Positions 51,474 through 62,384 of a stretch of DNA of 64,000 nt are shown here, in pieces. Within the stretch, counting starts at the first letter, position 1, and every line of letters starts with the position of its first letter. The stretch comes from Desmodus rotundus (Eukaryota > Chordata > Mammalia > Chiroptera > Phyllostomidae), in contig NC_071394.1 of NCBI RefSeq assembly GCF_022682495.2, positions 31,282,470 through 31,346,469 of the forward strand, given 5' to 3'. The position numbers and the translations under genes are program-made. A model generated the notes under the pieces. The model ran no database searches, was not told the DNA's origin, and was given only the letters and a program-made list of their open reading frames with translations.

Positions 51474-51674
51474 CAGCCTTGGCTGGTGTAGCTCAGTGGA
51501 CTGAGTGCGGGCCTGGGAACCAAAGGGTGGCCAGTTGGATTATGAGTCAGGACACATGCCTGGGTTGCCGGCCAGGTCCCCAGCTGGGGGTACACGAGAG
51601 GCAACCACATATTGATGTTTCTCTCCCTCTCCCCTTCCCCTCTCTCTAAAAATAAATAAAATCTTAAAAAAAAA
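51474..51674 (+). mobile_element. Ves SINE in L1
   Basis: Head cagccttggctggtgtagct, middle gagtcaggacacatgcctgg, CT-rich tract, ataaataaaatctt and an A-run. The short flanking match agtgtt at 51468-51473 and 51675-51680 fits a target-site duplication. Confidence 0.92.
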
Positions 51675-52190
51675 AGTGTTGAGACAGTCAATAGCTATAT
51701 GGAAAAGAGTTAAGTTGGACTGCTTCCATAACTATACAAAAATTAACTTAAAATGGATCATAAATCTAACTATAAGAAATGTGTTAATTCATACCATGTA
51801 ATGTTATTCAGCTATAAAAAGGAATGAAGTACTGATACAATCTACAACTTGGGTGAAACTTGAAAACATTATGCTAAATGAAAGAAGCCAGTCACAAAAG
51901 ACCACATATTGTATGATTTTATTTATAGGAAATGTTCAGAATAGGCAAATCCATACAGACAGCAAGTGAATTAGTGGTTGTCAGGGCCTGAGAGGTACAG
52001 GGGAATGGGGGATTTCTGCTAACAAACAAAGTTTCTTTCAGGGGCAATGAAATGCTCTAAATTTAAAGAGTGATGTTGGTTTTACAACACAAATATACGA
52101 AGAAAACACTGAACTGTATACTGAAAAAGCATGAATTTTGTGGTGTGCATTAAGTGTCAATAAAGCTGTTATATAATAAAAGAACCTAGC
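51675..52190 (+). mobile_element. L1 3' end continued
   Basis: Contains the L1 3' blocks gttattcagctataaaaagg near 51805 and aactgtatactgaaaaagca near 52110. It fades near 52190. Confidence 0.8.
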
Positions 52191-52850
52191 ATATAACATT
52201 AAAATTATGTTTTTATATGTATTTTTCCTACTAGATTTAGACCATGAGCTCCCTTTATCCTTACGCACTGTAGGTACTCAGGGAACACAATAAATACTTG
52301 CAGAGCCAGTAATTAATTCATTGACATCTTTGAAAGAAGTTTAAGACTTTGACAGGTAGTTGTGAAAAAAAAAAAAAAAGATTATTGGTAGCTGAGCCAA
52401 CATAGTAAGAAGGAAAAGCACCAGGTTTGAGCAGCCAGGAATTCCTGTCTGGCTAGGAGCCACAGGAAAGGAAGCAGTCCAGTTGTGGGTAGTAAGGTTG
52501 GTACTACCTACTTTTTGTTCCATTTTTAATTGCTGTTAAATATTGTTGTTAATTGATAGTGTTTTGCTAACTAAAAGTATTTTCAGATAAAAAATGCTGA
52601 TTCCACCTCTCTCCCCTATGTCATTTCCCATCTCCTTAGTTTAGTCAAAAACTACAAGGGAGGTTGCTTCCATTGGAACAAAACAGAAAGAAAACAGTTT
52701 CATCTTTGGCTACCACAACCAGTTCTGCCCACTCTGGAAATACTGCTTCAAAAGCCTAAGGTAATCATCATGCTTCATTCACACAACTACTCTGCCCTAC
52801 TTTTACACAGTTCCAAAGGCAGAAACCTGCTCACACCTACCCACCCATCT
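52191..52850. other. Intergenic DNA, nothing recognised
   Basis: AT-rich sequence with an A-run near 52365. No gene or repeat named. Confidence 0.45.
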
Positions 52851-52854
52851 TCAT

Positions 52855-52960
52855 TCCTTCCTTCTTTTATTCAACAAATATTTATTGAGCACTTACTTTT
52901 GCCCGGTCTTTTTGCCAGGCACTGGGTATGGCAGCAGATAAATAAACTATGCTCTCAATA
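52855..52960 (+). mobile_element. L2 3' end-like fragment
   Basis: The text tattcaacaaatatttattg, gcacttacttttgcccggtc and ccaggcactgggtatggcag is typical of L2 3' termini. Confidence 0.65.
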
Positions 52961-53079
52961 TATGTCATAGTATCCAAATGAGTTGAAACATTTCTGTTGC
53001 TTACACTATAGGTAGTGTAAATTCTGAGAAAGAAGTTCCCTCCCAAAAAATGCTCCCAGAGGCTAATTGGGCTCAAATG

Positions 53080-53765
53080 AAAAACAAACCAAAACAAAAT
53101 ATCAGGCCCTACCAGCCATCGCTACACAGGGTCCTCTTGTGCAAACTGCACTTCAGAAGCCTGCACTGAACCGCTTGCCTGCTTGCACTGTGTTTCTACC
53201 ATCTGAGCCAGCCCTTATAAAGGAGTTCCTGGAATCCTGTTTCAACCAATAGGACTGAGGCTTCCCCATTCGATCAGAGCTGCAGAGCTGTATCCCCATC
53301 ATCTTCTTCACTGACCAATCAGAGTGACTCCATTTTGAGCTATCAGGAGAGTGTTTTTTGGATCAATCAAACTGAAGATTTGGAGTTTTCATTTGCATGA
53401 AGATGGATCAATGGGGGTTGGGGATGGGACAGGGACCTCTATCTATGTAAGTCAGCTCCCCTCTGGCTCTGAGACTGCACTTTCTCTTTCCACTGAAGAC
53501 AGTTTCCTGGCTGAGATGTTTCACTGGAGCAGAGCAGCAGGTAGCAGGGGGCCCCCTGGCCCCAGGGCCACCCCCAGGGCTGCCTCACAGTCCTGCTGTG
53601 TAACAATTCAGTTGTTTCATAGCCCAGCTGTGACTATTACAACTGAGCTGTTTTGCACTGAATTAAGTTTCCTTCTTCACCACACTACCAACTGGGGATT
53701 CCTGTTGAACTTGAATTGGCACCAAGACCAATGACCATTGATCATCAGTTGACACTAGCAACATT
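53080..53765 (+). mobile_element. Probable ERV-type LTR remnant
   Basis: About 690 bp with an LTR-like layout: CCAAT boxes (caaccaataggactgagg and gaccaatcagagtg), gactccattttgag, a region with ctctttccactgaagacagt, an attaagtttccttcttcacc stretch resembling an R-U5 junction, and ttgaattggcaccaagacca near the end. No clear boundaries, duplication or internal viral genes are seen. It would be an old solo LTR of an ERV1-like family. Confidence 0.5.
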
Positions 53766-53849
53766 TTAGGAAGAGCTTATATACTAGGCTCTAGTGAATG
53801 TGTGGAAATACTGTCTTGCATTTGAATACAATAGAACTATGCAGTATTC

Positions 53850-54020
53850 AAGGATTTCGCACGCACTATTACATTTGATACTCAAGTCTATTAAAAAGAA
53901 AAAGAATAAGACAAGCATTATCTTCATTTTGCAGATGAGACAAATGAGATTTGCATAGGTTAAATGAATCCTTCAAGTTCACACAGCTAGTAAGATGAAA
54001 AGTCAGCCTTGGACCCTAGC
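53850..54020 (+). repeat. MIR SINE fragment
   Basis: The order cattatcttcattttgcagatgagacaaatgagattt then ttcacacagctagtaagatg matches the MIR core. The 5' part is diverged. Confidence 0.75.
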
Positions 54021-54372
54021 TGCTAGTTCTAATTGGTTGTTTTTCTCTAATACCCCTTACTGAGAATGGAAGGTCTGACTTGTTAGGGGGCAGCCGCCTC
54101 TGTCTGTGTGTAAACAGTAAAGGCAGCAAAGAACTGTTACATTTGCTCTTTTTAAATTTTTAATAAACCACCACTCTGCTTATAATCAATTTTATAAACA
54201 GGCAGCAGTCAAGAAGCAAATCCAGATCACAAAATATCAGCTCTCTGAGCAACAAAAATAAAAATACAAGATACATATCAGATGTTGTTAAGTCAGCATT
54301 TAGAGGAAAATCTCTGCTCTTAAATGCTTATGGTGGTGGAACATTTTTTATTTTATTTTTTATATACTATCT
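54021..54372. other. Intergenic DNA, nothing recognised
   Basis: Short stretch between a MIR and an antisense Ves SINE, unique-looking. Confidence 0.4.
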
Positions 54373-54563
54373 TCTTTTTTAAAAAAATTATGTATTTATT
54401 TTTATAGAGAGGGGGAAGGAGGGAGAAAGAGAGAGAGAGAGAAACATCAATGTGTGGTTGCCTCTCGAATTCCCCTCTACTGGGGACCTGGCCCTGCAGC
54501 CCAGTGATGTGCCCTTTGGTTTGCAGGCTGGCACTCAATCCACTGAGCCACACCAGCCAGGGC
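54373..54563 (-). mobile_element. Ves SINE, antisense
   Basis: A reverse-complement element: tail tgtatttatttttatagaga, purine-rich tract, then cctggccctgcagcccagtg and the head complement gagccacaccagccagggcc. Confidence 0.93.
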
Positions 54564-54880
54564 CATCAAATACTTTTTTAATGACAGGAATGTTATTTTG
54601 GTAGCCAAATAGAGAAACCATGAAGCTATACACAGCAGAAGATAAACCCAGGCACTTACCAAATGATTAATAGAAAAACAACAACAAGCCACCATTCTAT
54701 GCACTGATGCCGGGAGTGTAGAGTAGTAGAACTCTTTATGGAGTACCACTTAGAAATATCAAGATTTTCTGTGGCCGCCATTTGACAAAGCAATTGTAGT
54801 TTAGATATTTTTACTAAGGAAGTGTTTGCATATGAATACTAAAAAAAAAAGAAGTAGAAGACAGATTGTTCACCACATAC
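54564..54880. other. Intergenic DNA between two antisense SINEs, nothing recognised
   Basis: About 320 bp of AT-rich sequence with no recognisable gene. Confidence 0.4.
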
Positions 54881-55075
54881 TTTTATTTTTTAAAGGTTTT
54901 ATTTATTTATTTTTAGAGAGAGGAGCTGGGAGAAAGAGAGGGAGAGAAACATTTATGGGTTACCTCTTGGGGACCAAACCCACAACCCAGGCATGTGCCC
55001 TGACCGGGAATTGAATCCAAGACCTTTCACTTTGCAGGATGATGCCCAACCAACTGAGCCACACCAGGCAGGGCT
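54881..55075 (-). mobile_element. Ves SINE, antisense, diverged subtype
   Basis: Begins with the tail complement aaaggttttatttatttatt and ends with the head complement gagccacaccaggcagggct. The middle reads gcatgtgccctgaccgggaa. Confidence 0.9.
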
Positions 55076-55104
55076 ATATCACTTTTTTTTTTTAAAGGTG
55101 AGAC

Positions 55105-55440
55105 ATGTTTTACAATTTTGCTTATTTTATGATTATTTTTTCAACTTTATTGGGGTATGATTGACAAAAATTGTATATATTTAAGGTATACCATGTGATG
55201 CTTTGATACACATATACATTGTGAAAGAATACTATAATCAAGCTAATTACCATACCCATCACCTCACATGGTTATGATTGTATGTATGCATGGGTGTGTG
55301 TGTGTGTGGGGGGGAGAACACTTGGGATCTACTCTCAGCAAATGTCCAGTATAAAGTACATCATTATTAAATATAGTCGCTGTGCTGTAAATTAGGTCTC
55401 TGGAACTTACTCATCTTGTAACTGAAAGTTTATACCTTTT
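55105..55440 (-). mobile_element. Old L1 fragment, antisense to plus
   Basis: The text ttgacaaaaattgtatatat, aatcaagctaattaccatac and gtctctggaacttactcatc is typical of old L1 3' sequences. A (GT)n run at 55293-55307 is embedded. Confidence 0.7.
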
Positions 55441-56185
55441 GATCAATGTGATGTGCATGTGATTTTGATTCTAAAAACTGGACAAGAATAATTAGAAAGA
55501 ACAACATTTTCAGGTTAATCCTGTTTTTGAATGTGGGTGCAACCCAGCCCTGCAACACATAGTCCAGTCCTCCCCACCTTGTCTAAGCAGGCTTGTACCA
55601 CAGGCATCACGCAAGGCAAAGGGCCAGTGCACTTAAGAGTAAAAGTAAACAGATCCTTATCTCAACAGACTCTGAAAGGCAGGGAATAATACTCACCATT
55701 TGAAAACGCAAGAACAATGTGGTTATTTTATTAACATAAACTGTATGTGTGTGTGTATAAAATGTGGAAAACACGGAGACATAACAAAGGTGGGTAGTGT
55801 ATGCCCTGACGTTCATTACATCATCACACTTTCAGTATGCTTGAAAGATTTAACATAATACAGCAGATTAGATGATTAAAAATTACATATGTGTGTATAT
55901 ATATGTAGTTGTATTTTCAAACCTTCTTTCTCAATAAGAAAACCTTTTCTTGGACTCTCCTCTTGCTAAAGCCTTTGCTCTTTTCAGATCTTCCAAAAAA
56001 AATAGTACCTTTCTCATCCTCCTTTCCCAGTCCCTGTTTCACACCAACAATAATCTTCTAGCTTTAGGTCCCCACTCATCGCTGAAACTTACTCTGGGGA
56101 AGGTCACCGGTGAGAAGGTGCTAAATCCCATGGCTGCTGCTTTGTTCCTTCCTACACAGTGATTCACATGCTACATCAATCACAC
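55441..56185. other. Intergenic DNA, nothing recognised
   Basis: Unique-looking sequence with a short TG run near 55744-55756. No gene supported. Confidence 0.4.
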
Positions 56186-56189
56186 GGTG

Positions 56190-56960
56190 CATCACTGCCT
56201 CTCCTGCTTGGTTTCTAAGGGAACAGTCCGTCCTGGACCTCCTCCCCCCTCTTTGGTCAGGTCTTCTCAACGCCCTTGCAGATTTCTCATCCTCTCAACA
56301 GCCTCACTTTCCACCTTCTTTCTCCGGTCCACCGCCATGACTGCAGCCACACTTTACTTATCGATGATTCCCAAGTCCCAGGAATTCGGTACAGACCCCT
56401 CCTCCCAATTCTAGTGCTGTGTCCTCTAGGTCAGAGACTGGGCTTCCATCCTAATTCTACTACCCACCTTAGGCAATTTATTTAGCTTATTGATTAGTTA
56501 TTTATCTTATCTGAAAATAAGAGCATCTCTCCAAGAATTGACACTTAAGGTTTGTAAAGTACTTACCACAGTATCTATCGTATTTGATCAAACAAATGGT
56601 AGCTGACATCTCCACTCCACTGTTCCAAATACATGTCCCAAACTAAACTCATTACAGTCTCTACCTGTGAACCTACTCATCTTTCTAAATGCCTTTCTGG
56701 GCCATGCTAGTTAGAATCCTGCATCATGCTTGACTTTTCTTCTTTTCTGTCACCCCTCACATTCAAAGCATTCTTGGTTTTTAAATTTTGTGCCCAGTGC
56801 TTCCTCTCCCCTTCTGCTTCCTCTTGCCCTCCCCTCCGCTCATCACAACTATTCCAAGAGCCTCTGAATCAGTCTCACTGGCTATAGTTGCCTCCTTAAC
56901 TTCATTCTCCACCTCCCTGCAGTGACCTTGCTAAAACTCTTCTCTTGACTGTGCCAGCCT
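56190..56960 (+). mobile_element. L2 ORF-derived region with a nested MIR
   Basis: Pyrimidine-rich sequence whose phrases (actttacttatcgatgattc, gctgacatctccactccact, aatacatgtcccaaactaaa, ctcacattcaaagcattctt, accttgctaaaactcttctc) follow the order of the L2 reverse-transcriptase and 3' ORF region. A MIR-like stretch lies at about 56415-56600. No intact frame remains. Confidence 0.7.
56415..56600 (+). repeat. MIR-like fragment inside L2
   Basis: The phrases gggcttccatcctaattcta, ttatctgaaaataagagc and ggtttgtaaagtacttacca match a diverged MIR. It interrupts the L2 sequence, so it was inserted later. Confidence 0.6.
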
Positions 56961-57595
56961 GTCTCTAAACCCTATCGTGCTTCTGAGTTAACAGGGAAAC
57001 TAAGCGAAGGGAAGGACCCTGACCAGTGGTACAGTTCAGTGGCTTCTTGCTGAGCTCTGTTTCTCCCCACTGAAAGGTATTTTTATTAGTTCTAGAGTTC
57101 CATCTAATAGCAACTGAATTCTTTGTGATTAACTTCACATGCCCCATCAATCTTTGAAACTGCAAATATTACAGGGAGTGATAGAGTAAACTCATGATAC
57201 TTTGTTGTACAAAGTTGGAGAGAGAAAGCCATTGTATTGGGACTCCCTGAATGGGGCCACTGAAGAAAAAGCTTTGTGGAAGGTAGGAGTTTTGTCTAGC
57301 AATGTGTAAAGAATTTGTAAGAATGTTTCCTTTCCTGATTGGACTGTTTAAAATATATTAGGTCTTAGGGTAAAGGTGGCCTTTCGGCTGAGTACTAGAA
57401 CAGATGTTGGATACTCACATGATGCCACCTACCAGGTTCTCAGGCCCTACCCTTGGTGTGGATAGAGAAGGAAGGAGGGAAGGATGATGGCTGAGAGACT
57501 GGGAGGAAAAAATGAGGCCAAGGTCTGAATGTTTCGGTAGGATCGGAAAGAGTTGCTTTAGAAGGAAAAGAGGTCTTCTAGGGTCTTGATTAAAA
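56961..57595. other. Intergenic DNA, nothing recognised
   Basis: A short match to the Ves head (gaccctgaccagtggtacagttcagtgg) near 57015-57042 lacks any SINE body. No gene. Confidence 0.4.
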
Positions 57596-57599
57596 GGTG

Positions 57600-57795
57600 C
57601 ACTTGGGAGCCTAACTGATTGTGTCCATTTAGCAGCTGTGGGATCTGGAAGAAGTCACTTAACCTCTCTGAGCCTAGGATTTCTCGTTTGTAAAATGAAA
57701 AATAATCATAGAGTTGTTCTGAGGATTAAATAAGCTATGCTACCTTTACAGCAGTTAGCAAAATGTCCAGCACATTATAGGTAGTTAATTAAAAT
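57600..57795 (+). repeat. MIR SINE
   Basis: A well-kept copy: gtgggatctggaagaagtca, cttaacctctctgagcctag, gtaaaatgaaaaataatcat, gttctgaggattaaataagc and gcaaaatgtccagcacatta appear in MIR order. Confidence 0.88.
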
Positions 57796-57879
57796 GTTAT
57801 TTTCATTAAGGAATTTGGAAAGCTTGGAGGTTCTGAAAGATGTCAGATTTCAGATGTAGAATCTGGGGATGGTGTCCTC

Positions 57880-58045
57880 CAGGTGCTCAAATCTTGAGAA
57901 CCACATTAGAATCACCGGGAGAGTTTGTAAGAATTCCATCCCAAAGTGCACCACAGACCTGCTAAACCAGGATCCTAGGACTGGAGCCAGCTCAGGCCTC
58001 AGTGTTGCTAGGGCTCCTCAGGTGATTCCAATGTGCAGCCAAGAT
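57880..58045 (+). mobile_element. MER5-like hAT-Charlie fragment
   Basis: The text caaatcttgagaaccacatt, agaatcaccgggagagtttg and cctcaggtgattccaatgtg matches the MER5A order from end to end. Confidence 0.82.
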
Positions 58046-58049
58046 AGCC

Positions 58050-58220
58050 ACCCTGGGCTCACTCACGTGCCAAGCACTGAGCTTCTGATCTTCATTTACA
58101 TATAACCCCCACAACAACTCTAGGGCTCTGGTTTTACCATCCCCACTTTAAAGAAATTAATATCGAGGTGTAAGGCTTTGCATCTTGCCCATAGGCACAA
58201 AGTCAGCAGAGCCAGGATTC
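58050..58220 (-). repeat. MIR-like fragment
   Basis: The stretch ttacatataacccccacaac, cactttaaagaaattaatat and gtcagcagagccaggattcc follows MIR blocks in reverse orientation. Confidence 0.65.
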
Positions 58221-58389
58221 CAATCCAGGATTTTCTGACCCAAAATCAGAGGCACAGCTCCCTGCCACTGCCAGAATATGGCATTCTTAGAGCTGTAATT
58301 AGTGTAGGGCCAGTGGCCAGGTGAGACTAGAGACTTCAGAGTATGTGGTGGCTCTGGAGCTGATAAAAAGAAGCTACAAAGCACAGGTT

Positions 58390-58580
58390 TAGGTCTCAAA
58401 CTTCGCTTTAATGCTGGTTCTGCCCAAGATGCTACTTTGTGACTTAACCTCCCCGAGCCTCAGTTTCCTCAGGTATAAAATGGAGATATTAATAATTTGT
58501 AGAATTGCTGTGAAGATTAAATGAGATGACACCCATGAAAGTGCCTGGCCAGTACTAAGAGCACAATAAACATTCGTATA
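58390..58580 (+). repeat. MIR SINE
   Basis: tttgtgacttaacctccccg, agcctcagtttcctcaggta, aaaatggagatattaataat and gaagattaaatgagatgaca follow the MIR consensus order. Confidence 0.85.
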
Positions 58581-59190
58581 TTCCTCCCCAAATATAAACT
58601 CACCCTCCACTTTGACCCTAGCCTGTTGGGGCCTAGGGGTAGGGTGTTATTACTGCCATGGGAATTAGCTTTGGGAAGAGCAACTTCTCTTTTTTCAATG
58701 TTTTCCACTCTATTTACATTTTCTGTTCTTCACTCATTCCCCAATGAGAGCCTTCTTCCTGCCACTGTTTAAATCACCCCATGCAAACCCTTGCCTGGAT
58801 GCATGAAATGAAATCACCTCCCTTCCTAGTTTGACAGTCATTCTACACAGGTCAGATCCCTCCTCCGCCCCTGATTAACCTCCCCTTCTCTGTGGGCCAA
58901 CAACTAACTACAGGTCTTGCCGCTATTAAGGGCTGAGTATAATTACATTATCGGCCTGCACAGCAGCCTCAGGTTGATGGCACATGGTTTGATGATAACT
59001 TCCTGGCCCATTAGAATACCCAGCCTCCAGGAAAGACGCCAAATGAAGTGTCCTAACTCCTTATCCTCCACCACCATCGGCCTGTCTTTTCCCAGCATTC
59101 CACCACAGCTGGCTAGAAAGACTTGTTTCTCTAGGTTCAGACAAAACTGAAAGTGACTTTAGAGAGGGAATTTTGAGTCCTTTCCTTTTG
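58581..59190. other. Intergenic DNA, nothing recognised
   Basis: No gene or repeat I can name in this 600-bp stretch. Confidence 0.4.
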
Positions 59191-59265
59191 TTTCACAGGT
59201 GAGTAAACAAACTGCTTGAGGTCAAATGGCAAGTTAGTGATGAGCCCAGACTGTAACTCAGGGTT
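59190..59265 (-). repeat. MIR-like fragment
   Basis: The stretch tcacaggtgagtaaacaaac, cttgaggtcaaatggcaagt and cagactgtaactcaggg matches part of a MIR. Confidence 0.6.
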
Positions 59266-59608
59266 TTTTGTTTGTTTGTTTCTTTTTACCCCCAGTAAAG
59301 TACTCTTGCATCAGGAAGCCCTTTCACAGTGGAGACTGGCCTGGACTAGAATCGCAGTCCTGACCTTATAGCAACAGCCGTACTAGTCGTTATTGACTGT
59401 CTTGCTATTTTTTTTGTGAATACTTTAAAATTGGATATTAATTAAAATGTGGTCATAATAGAACAATGTAGCAAAAAGAAGAAAAATAACAATCAAGAGA
59501 AAGAGACTGAATGGAAGGTGGGGTGGGGAGGGCGGAGAGAGAAGCAACTACAGGTAAGAGACAGGAGGAGGACAGAAGAAGGAAAAGGGCAAATAGAGAT
59601 TGAGGTGA

Positions 59609-59773
59609 GCCCTGGCCGGCTTGCTCAGATGGTTATAGCATCATCCCAATACCTCAAGGTTGTGGGTTCAATCCCTGGTCAGGGCACATACAAGAATTAA
59701 CCAATGAATGTATAAATAAGTGGAACAACAAATAGATGGTCTCTCTCTCATCAATAAATAGATTTTCTTTAAA
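59609..59773 (+). mobile_element. Ves SINE, second subtype
   Basis: The head gccctggccggcttgctcag, the middle ggtcagggcacatacaagaa and the segment gaatgtataaataagtggaa place it in the subtype of the copy at 46817. A second SINE of the other subtype starts 16 bp after its tail, in the same orientation. Confidence 0.93.
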
Positions 59774-59788
59774 AATGAATGTATTGTT

Positions 59789-59981
59789 GCCCTGGCTGAT
59801 GTGCCTCAGTGGATTGAGTGCCGCCTGAGAACCAAAGGGCCTCTGGTTCTATCCCCAGTCAGGGCACAGGCCTCAGTGGCTGGCCAGGTCTCCATTTGGG
59901 GGTCCACACATTGGTGTTTCTCTCCCTCTCTTCCTCCCTCACTTCCCCTCTCTCTAAAAATAAACAAAATATTTAAAAAAT
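59789..59981 (+). mobile_element. Ves SINE, common subtype, with 18-bp duplication
   Basis: Head gccctggctgatgtgcctca, middle cagtcagggcacaggcctca, CT-rich tract, ataaacaaaat tail. The flanks at 59771-59788 (aaaaatgaatgtattgtt) and 59982-59999 match at 16 of 18 positions, so it inserted into or right after the tail of the preceding SINE. Confidence 0.93.
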
Positions 59982-59999
59982 AAAAATGAATATATTATT

Positions 60000-60535
60000 T
60001 TATTTTTAAAAAAACTGAGGTATGGAAAAGATTTTTTGGTCAGAAGCCTTCAGCTTCTGGTTCTATCACACAAATAATTACTTAGAGAACTTTGCCATTC
60101 CCACAATCAACCCTAATTGCTCTGCCCCAGAGACTAAGGCTCTGTCACTCTTCCCTCCTTTCCCAACCTTTCCCTCAGCTTCCCCATCAGAAGCTGAGCC
60201 CAAAAGTCAGGGAAAACTCAGGGTATATGTGTTGAAATACCTGGCTCAGAAAAAGAAAAATGTCGCAATGCTCAGTATAATTTTAGGCTCTTCTGGTTTT
60301 CAATGTGTGAAACACTCTGGGAGTTTAATTATCCTGGAGAACCTAATTTTTGGCCTGATTTAATAATACCTTCCAGGGTCAAATTTGGATACACCTTCAT
60401 CTCCAACTCACTCAAAGGGTATTAAGTCAAACTGGCAATTTTAAGAACAAGGCCATATTTCTTCCCATTATATTCTGGGAAGGTAGATAATGCACAGGCA
60501 AGAACTAGGGACCAGAGGCACACCCTGACTCATTC
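60000..60535. other. Intergenic DNA, nothing recognised
   Basis: An open frame of 113 codons exists at 60022-60363 but has no recognisable motif and no conserved context. Confidence 0.4.
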
Positions 60536-60539
60536 ATGT

Positions 60540-61110
60540 TTTTAACTGAAATTTTTATTGAGATAATTACAGATTCATATGCAGTTGTAAGAAATTAAGC
60601 GGAGAAATCCAATCTACCCTTTACCTGGTTTCTTCCAGTGGTATTATTGTGTAAAACTATAGCACAATATCACAACCATGATGTTGACATAGATGTAATC
60701 CATTATTCAGATTTCTTCAGTTCTGCTTGTACTCCTGTGTGTGTATTTAGAGCTGCGCACTTTATTACTGGATAGGGACGTATCCTCCCACCGTCGCGAT
60801 GGAGATACTGAACAGTTCCATTTCCACAAAGATCCTTTGTGTTGCTCTGCGATAACCACGCCCACTTCCCTCCAGTCCCACCTCCTTCCACCACACCTAA
60901 CTCCTGGCAATCACTATTGTGTTTCTAAAATTTTGTCATTTCAAAAATTTTATATACCGGTAAATGAAATCACAGAGTATTTAAGCTTTGGGGGTTGGCT
61001 TTTTTTCACTCAGTGTAATTTCCTGGAAAGTCATCGAATTGTTGCATGTATCAGTAGTTTGTTCCTTTTTGTTGCTGAGTTTATTCATTTTCTTTCACTC
61101 TTACTGTGAA
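60540..61110 (-). mobile_element. Old L1 3' end, antisense to plus
   Basis: The stretch ttttattgagataattacag, ggcaatcactattgtgtttc, aatgaaatcacagagtattt and tcagtagtttgttccttttt followed by gttgctgagt matches the reverse complement of old L1 3' UTR (the last part is the complement of an aacaaactactgata-type motif). Confidence 0.75.
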
Positions 61111-61618
61111 CCAGTCTCTGAGAAGTTTGTACTTTTCAACCTGAAGGACCCTGGGCATTGTCTTAACCCTTCCAAGCCTCCATGTATTCATCTACTTTTT
61201 TTTTTTTTCTTTTCAATGGTGGAAAGTTGATAAGAGCATAGTTTCTCCCAGGACTGATATAAAGGTCAAATAAAGTAATAGACATAATGATGCATTGGGA
61301 ACTGTAAAATGATTTTATATGTAAGATGGTAGTATAATGCCTCTTTAGGAGAAGCTAATATCTTAAATTTTGTTTTTCCTGCTTCTTCCAGACAGATCAA
61401 ATTATTCCCATGCTGGGATTTTCTTCCAGCTGGCTGAACTCAAGGGGTAGAGAGATTTAGCTTTTTTTCCTCCCTTGGAGGAAACTGCTTACCTGAGCAG
61501 GGATAGTGAGAGGTGGTGGGTGTAGGGAGAGAAAATGAGAGGGAGGAAGAGAGAATGAGAAATAGAGAGAGGGAGGCAGGGAGGCAGGGAAGAAGGGATA
61601 GGTATTAACAGGAGGAGG
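61111..61618. other. Intergenic DNA, purine-rich near 61500-61610
   Basis: Contains a T-run near 61196-61208 and a G/A-rich stretch at 61500-61615. No gene. Confidence 0.4.
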
Positions 61619-61732
61619 AGCCCTGGCTGAGTAGCTCAGGTCACCCAATACGCGGTTGCCATTCATCCCCAGTCAGGGCACAGATGAGAAGCAATCAATG
61701 AATGCATAAATAAGTGCAAAAGCAAATTGGTG

Positions 61733-61780
<48 letters not shown>

Positions 61781-61806
61781 AAAATCAATAAATAAAAATT
61801 TAATAA
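61619..61806 (+). mobile_element. Ves SINE with expanded CT tract
   Basis: Head gccctggctgagtagctcag, segment gaatgcataaataagtgcaa, a (CT)n expansion and the tail caataaataaaaatttaat. It belongs to the second Ves subtype, with part of the tRNA-like region deleted. Flanks aggaggag-like on both sides suggest insertion in a purine tract. Confidence 0.88.
61736..61779. repeat. (TC)n microsatellite inside a Ves SINE
   Basis: About 21 TC units grown from the SINE's own CT-rich region. Confidence 0.97.
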
Positions 61807-62280
61807 AAGAGGAGGAGGGAGGAGGAAGAGAGGGGAGAGAGAGAACAGGTAGAGGGTGAGCATGAAGCTTCCAGAGCTCATTTCAACATTCTTAAACCTG
61901 TAGCTGATGGCAGAGTACCTAAAAGTTACCTGCAATTTGAATAACACTGTCAAAATTACCAAAACCCACACGCACAATTTCAGTGGCAAAAAACTCCTCT
62001 AATTCTGTGTACACAGGATCAAATCTCAGTCATGAGCACACATACCCACAAAAAAGGGCAGGATGTCTAAGTAGGGTGACCTGTTTCTGGGTTTTTCAGT
62101 ACATATTCATTTTGTGTTCTACTAAAGTTCATCAGAAAAGTGGTGGCAAACTCTAATTTTTCCTATAAAGAAAAAATTTAAGGAAGGGAACTTAAAATTT
62201 GAATGTTATACCTATTAACTTTTTTTTAACTGGGAGAAAAGTATTGGTTCTGCTTTGGTGGAACTGTTCATCCCCAGCTC
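61807..62280. other. Intergenic DNA, nothing recognised
   Basis: No gene or named repeat. Confidence 0.4.
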
Positions 62281-62284
62281 TTCT

Positions 62285-62384
62285 TCTACTCTAATTGCCT
62301 AAATCAGAATAACTCAAGGAGCTTTTAAAAAAATATAAATTCCATTAGTAAAAATTAAATTCAAAACTAATGACAATAAAAATA
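62285..62384 (+). mobile_element. MER5-like hAT fragment, left part of a split copy
   Basis: The text aatcagaataactcaaggag and cttttaaaaaaatataaatt resembles MER5A. It appears to continue after a Tigger-like insertion at about 63340-63450. Confidence 0.5.

Noticed and set aside
57015..57042. Ves SINE head
   Set aside because: A short match with no body, tail or duplication; likely chance or a tiny relic.
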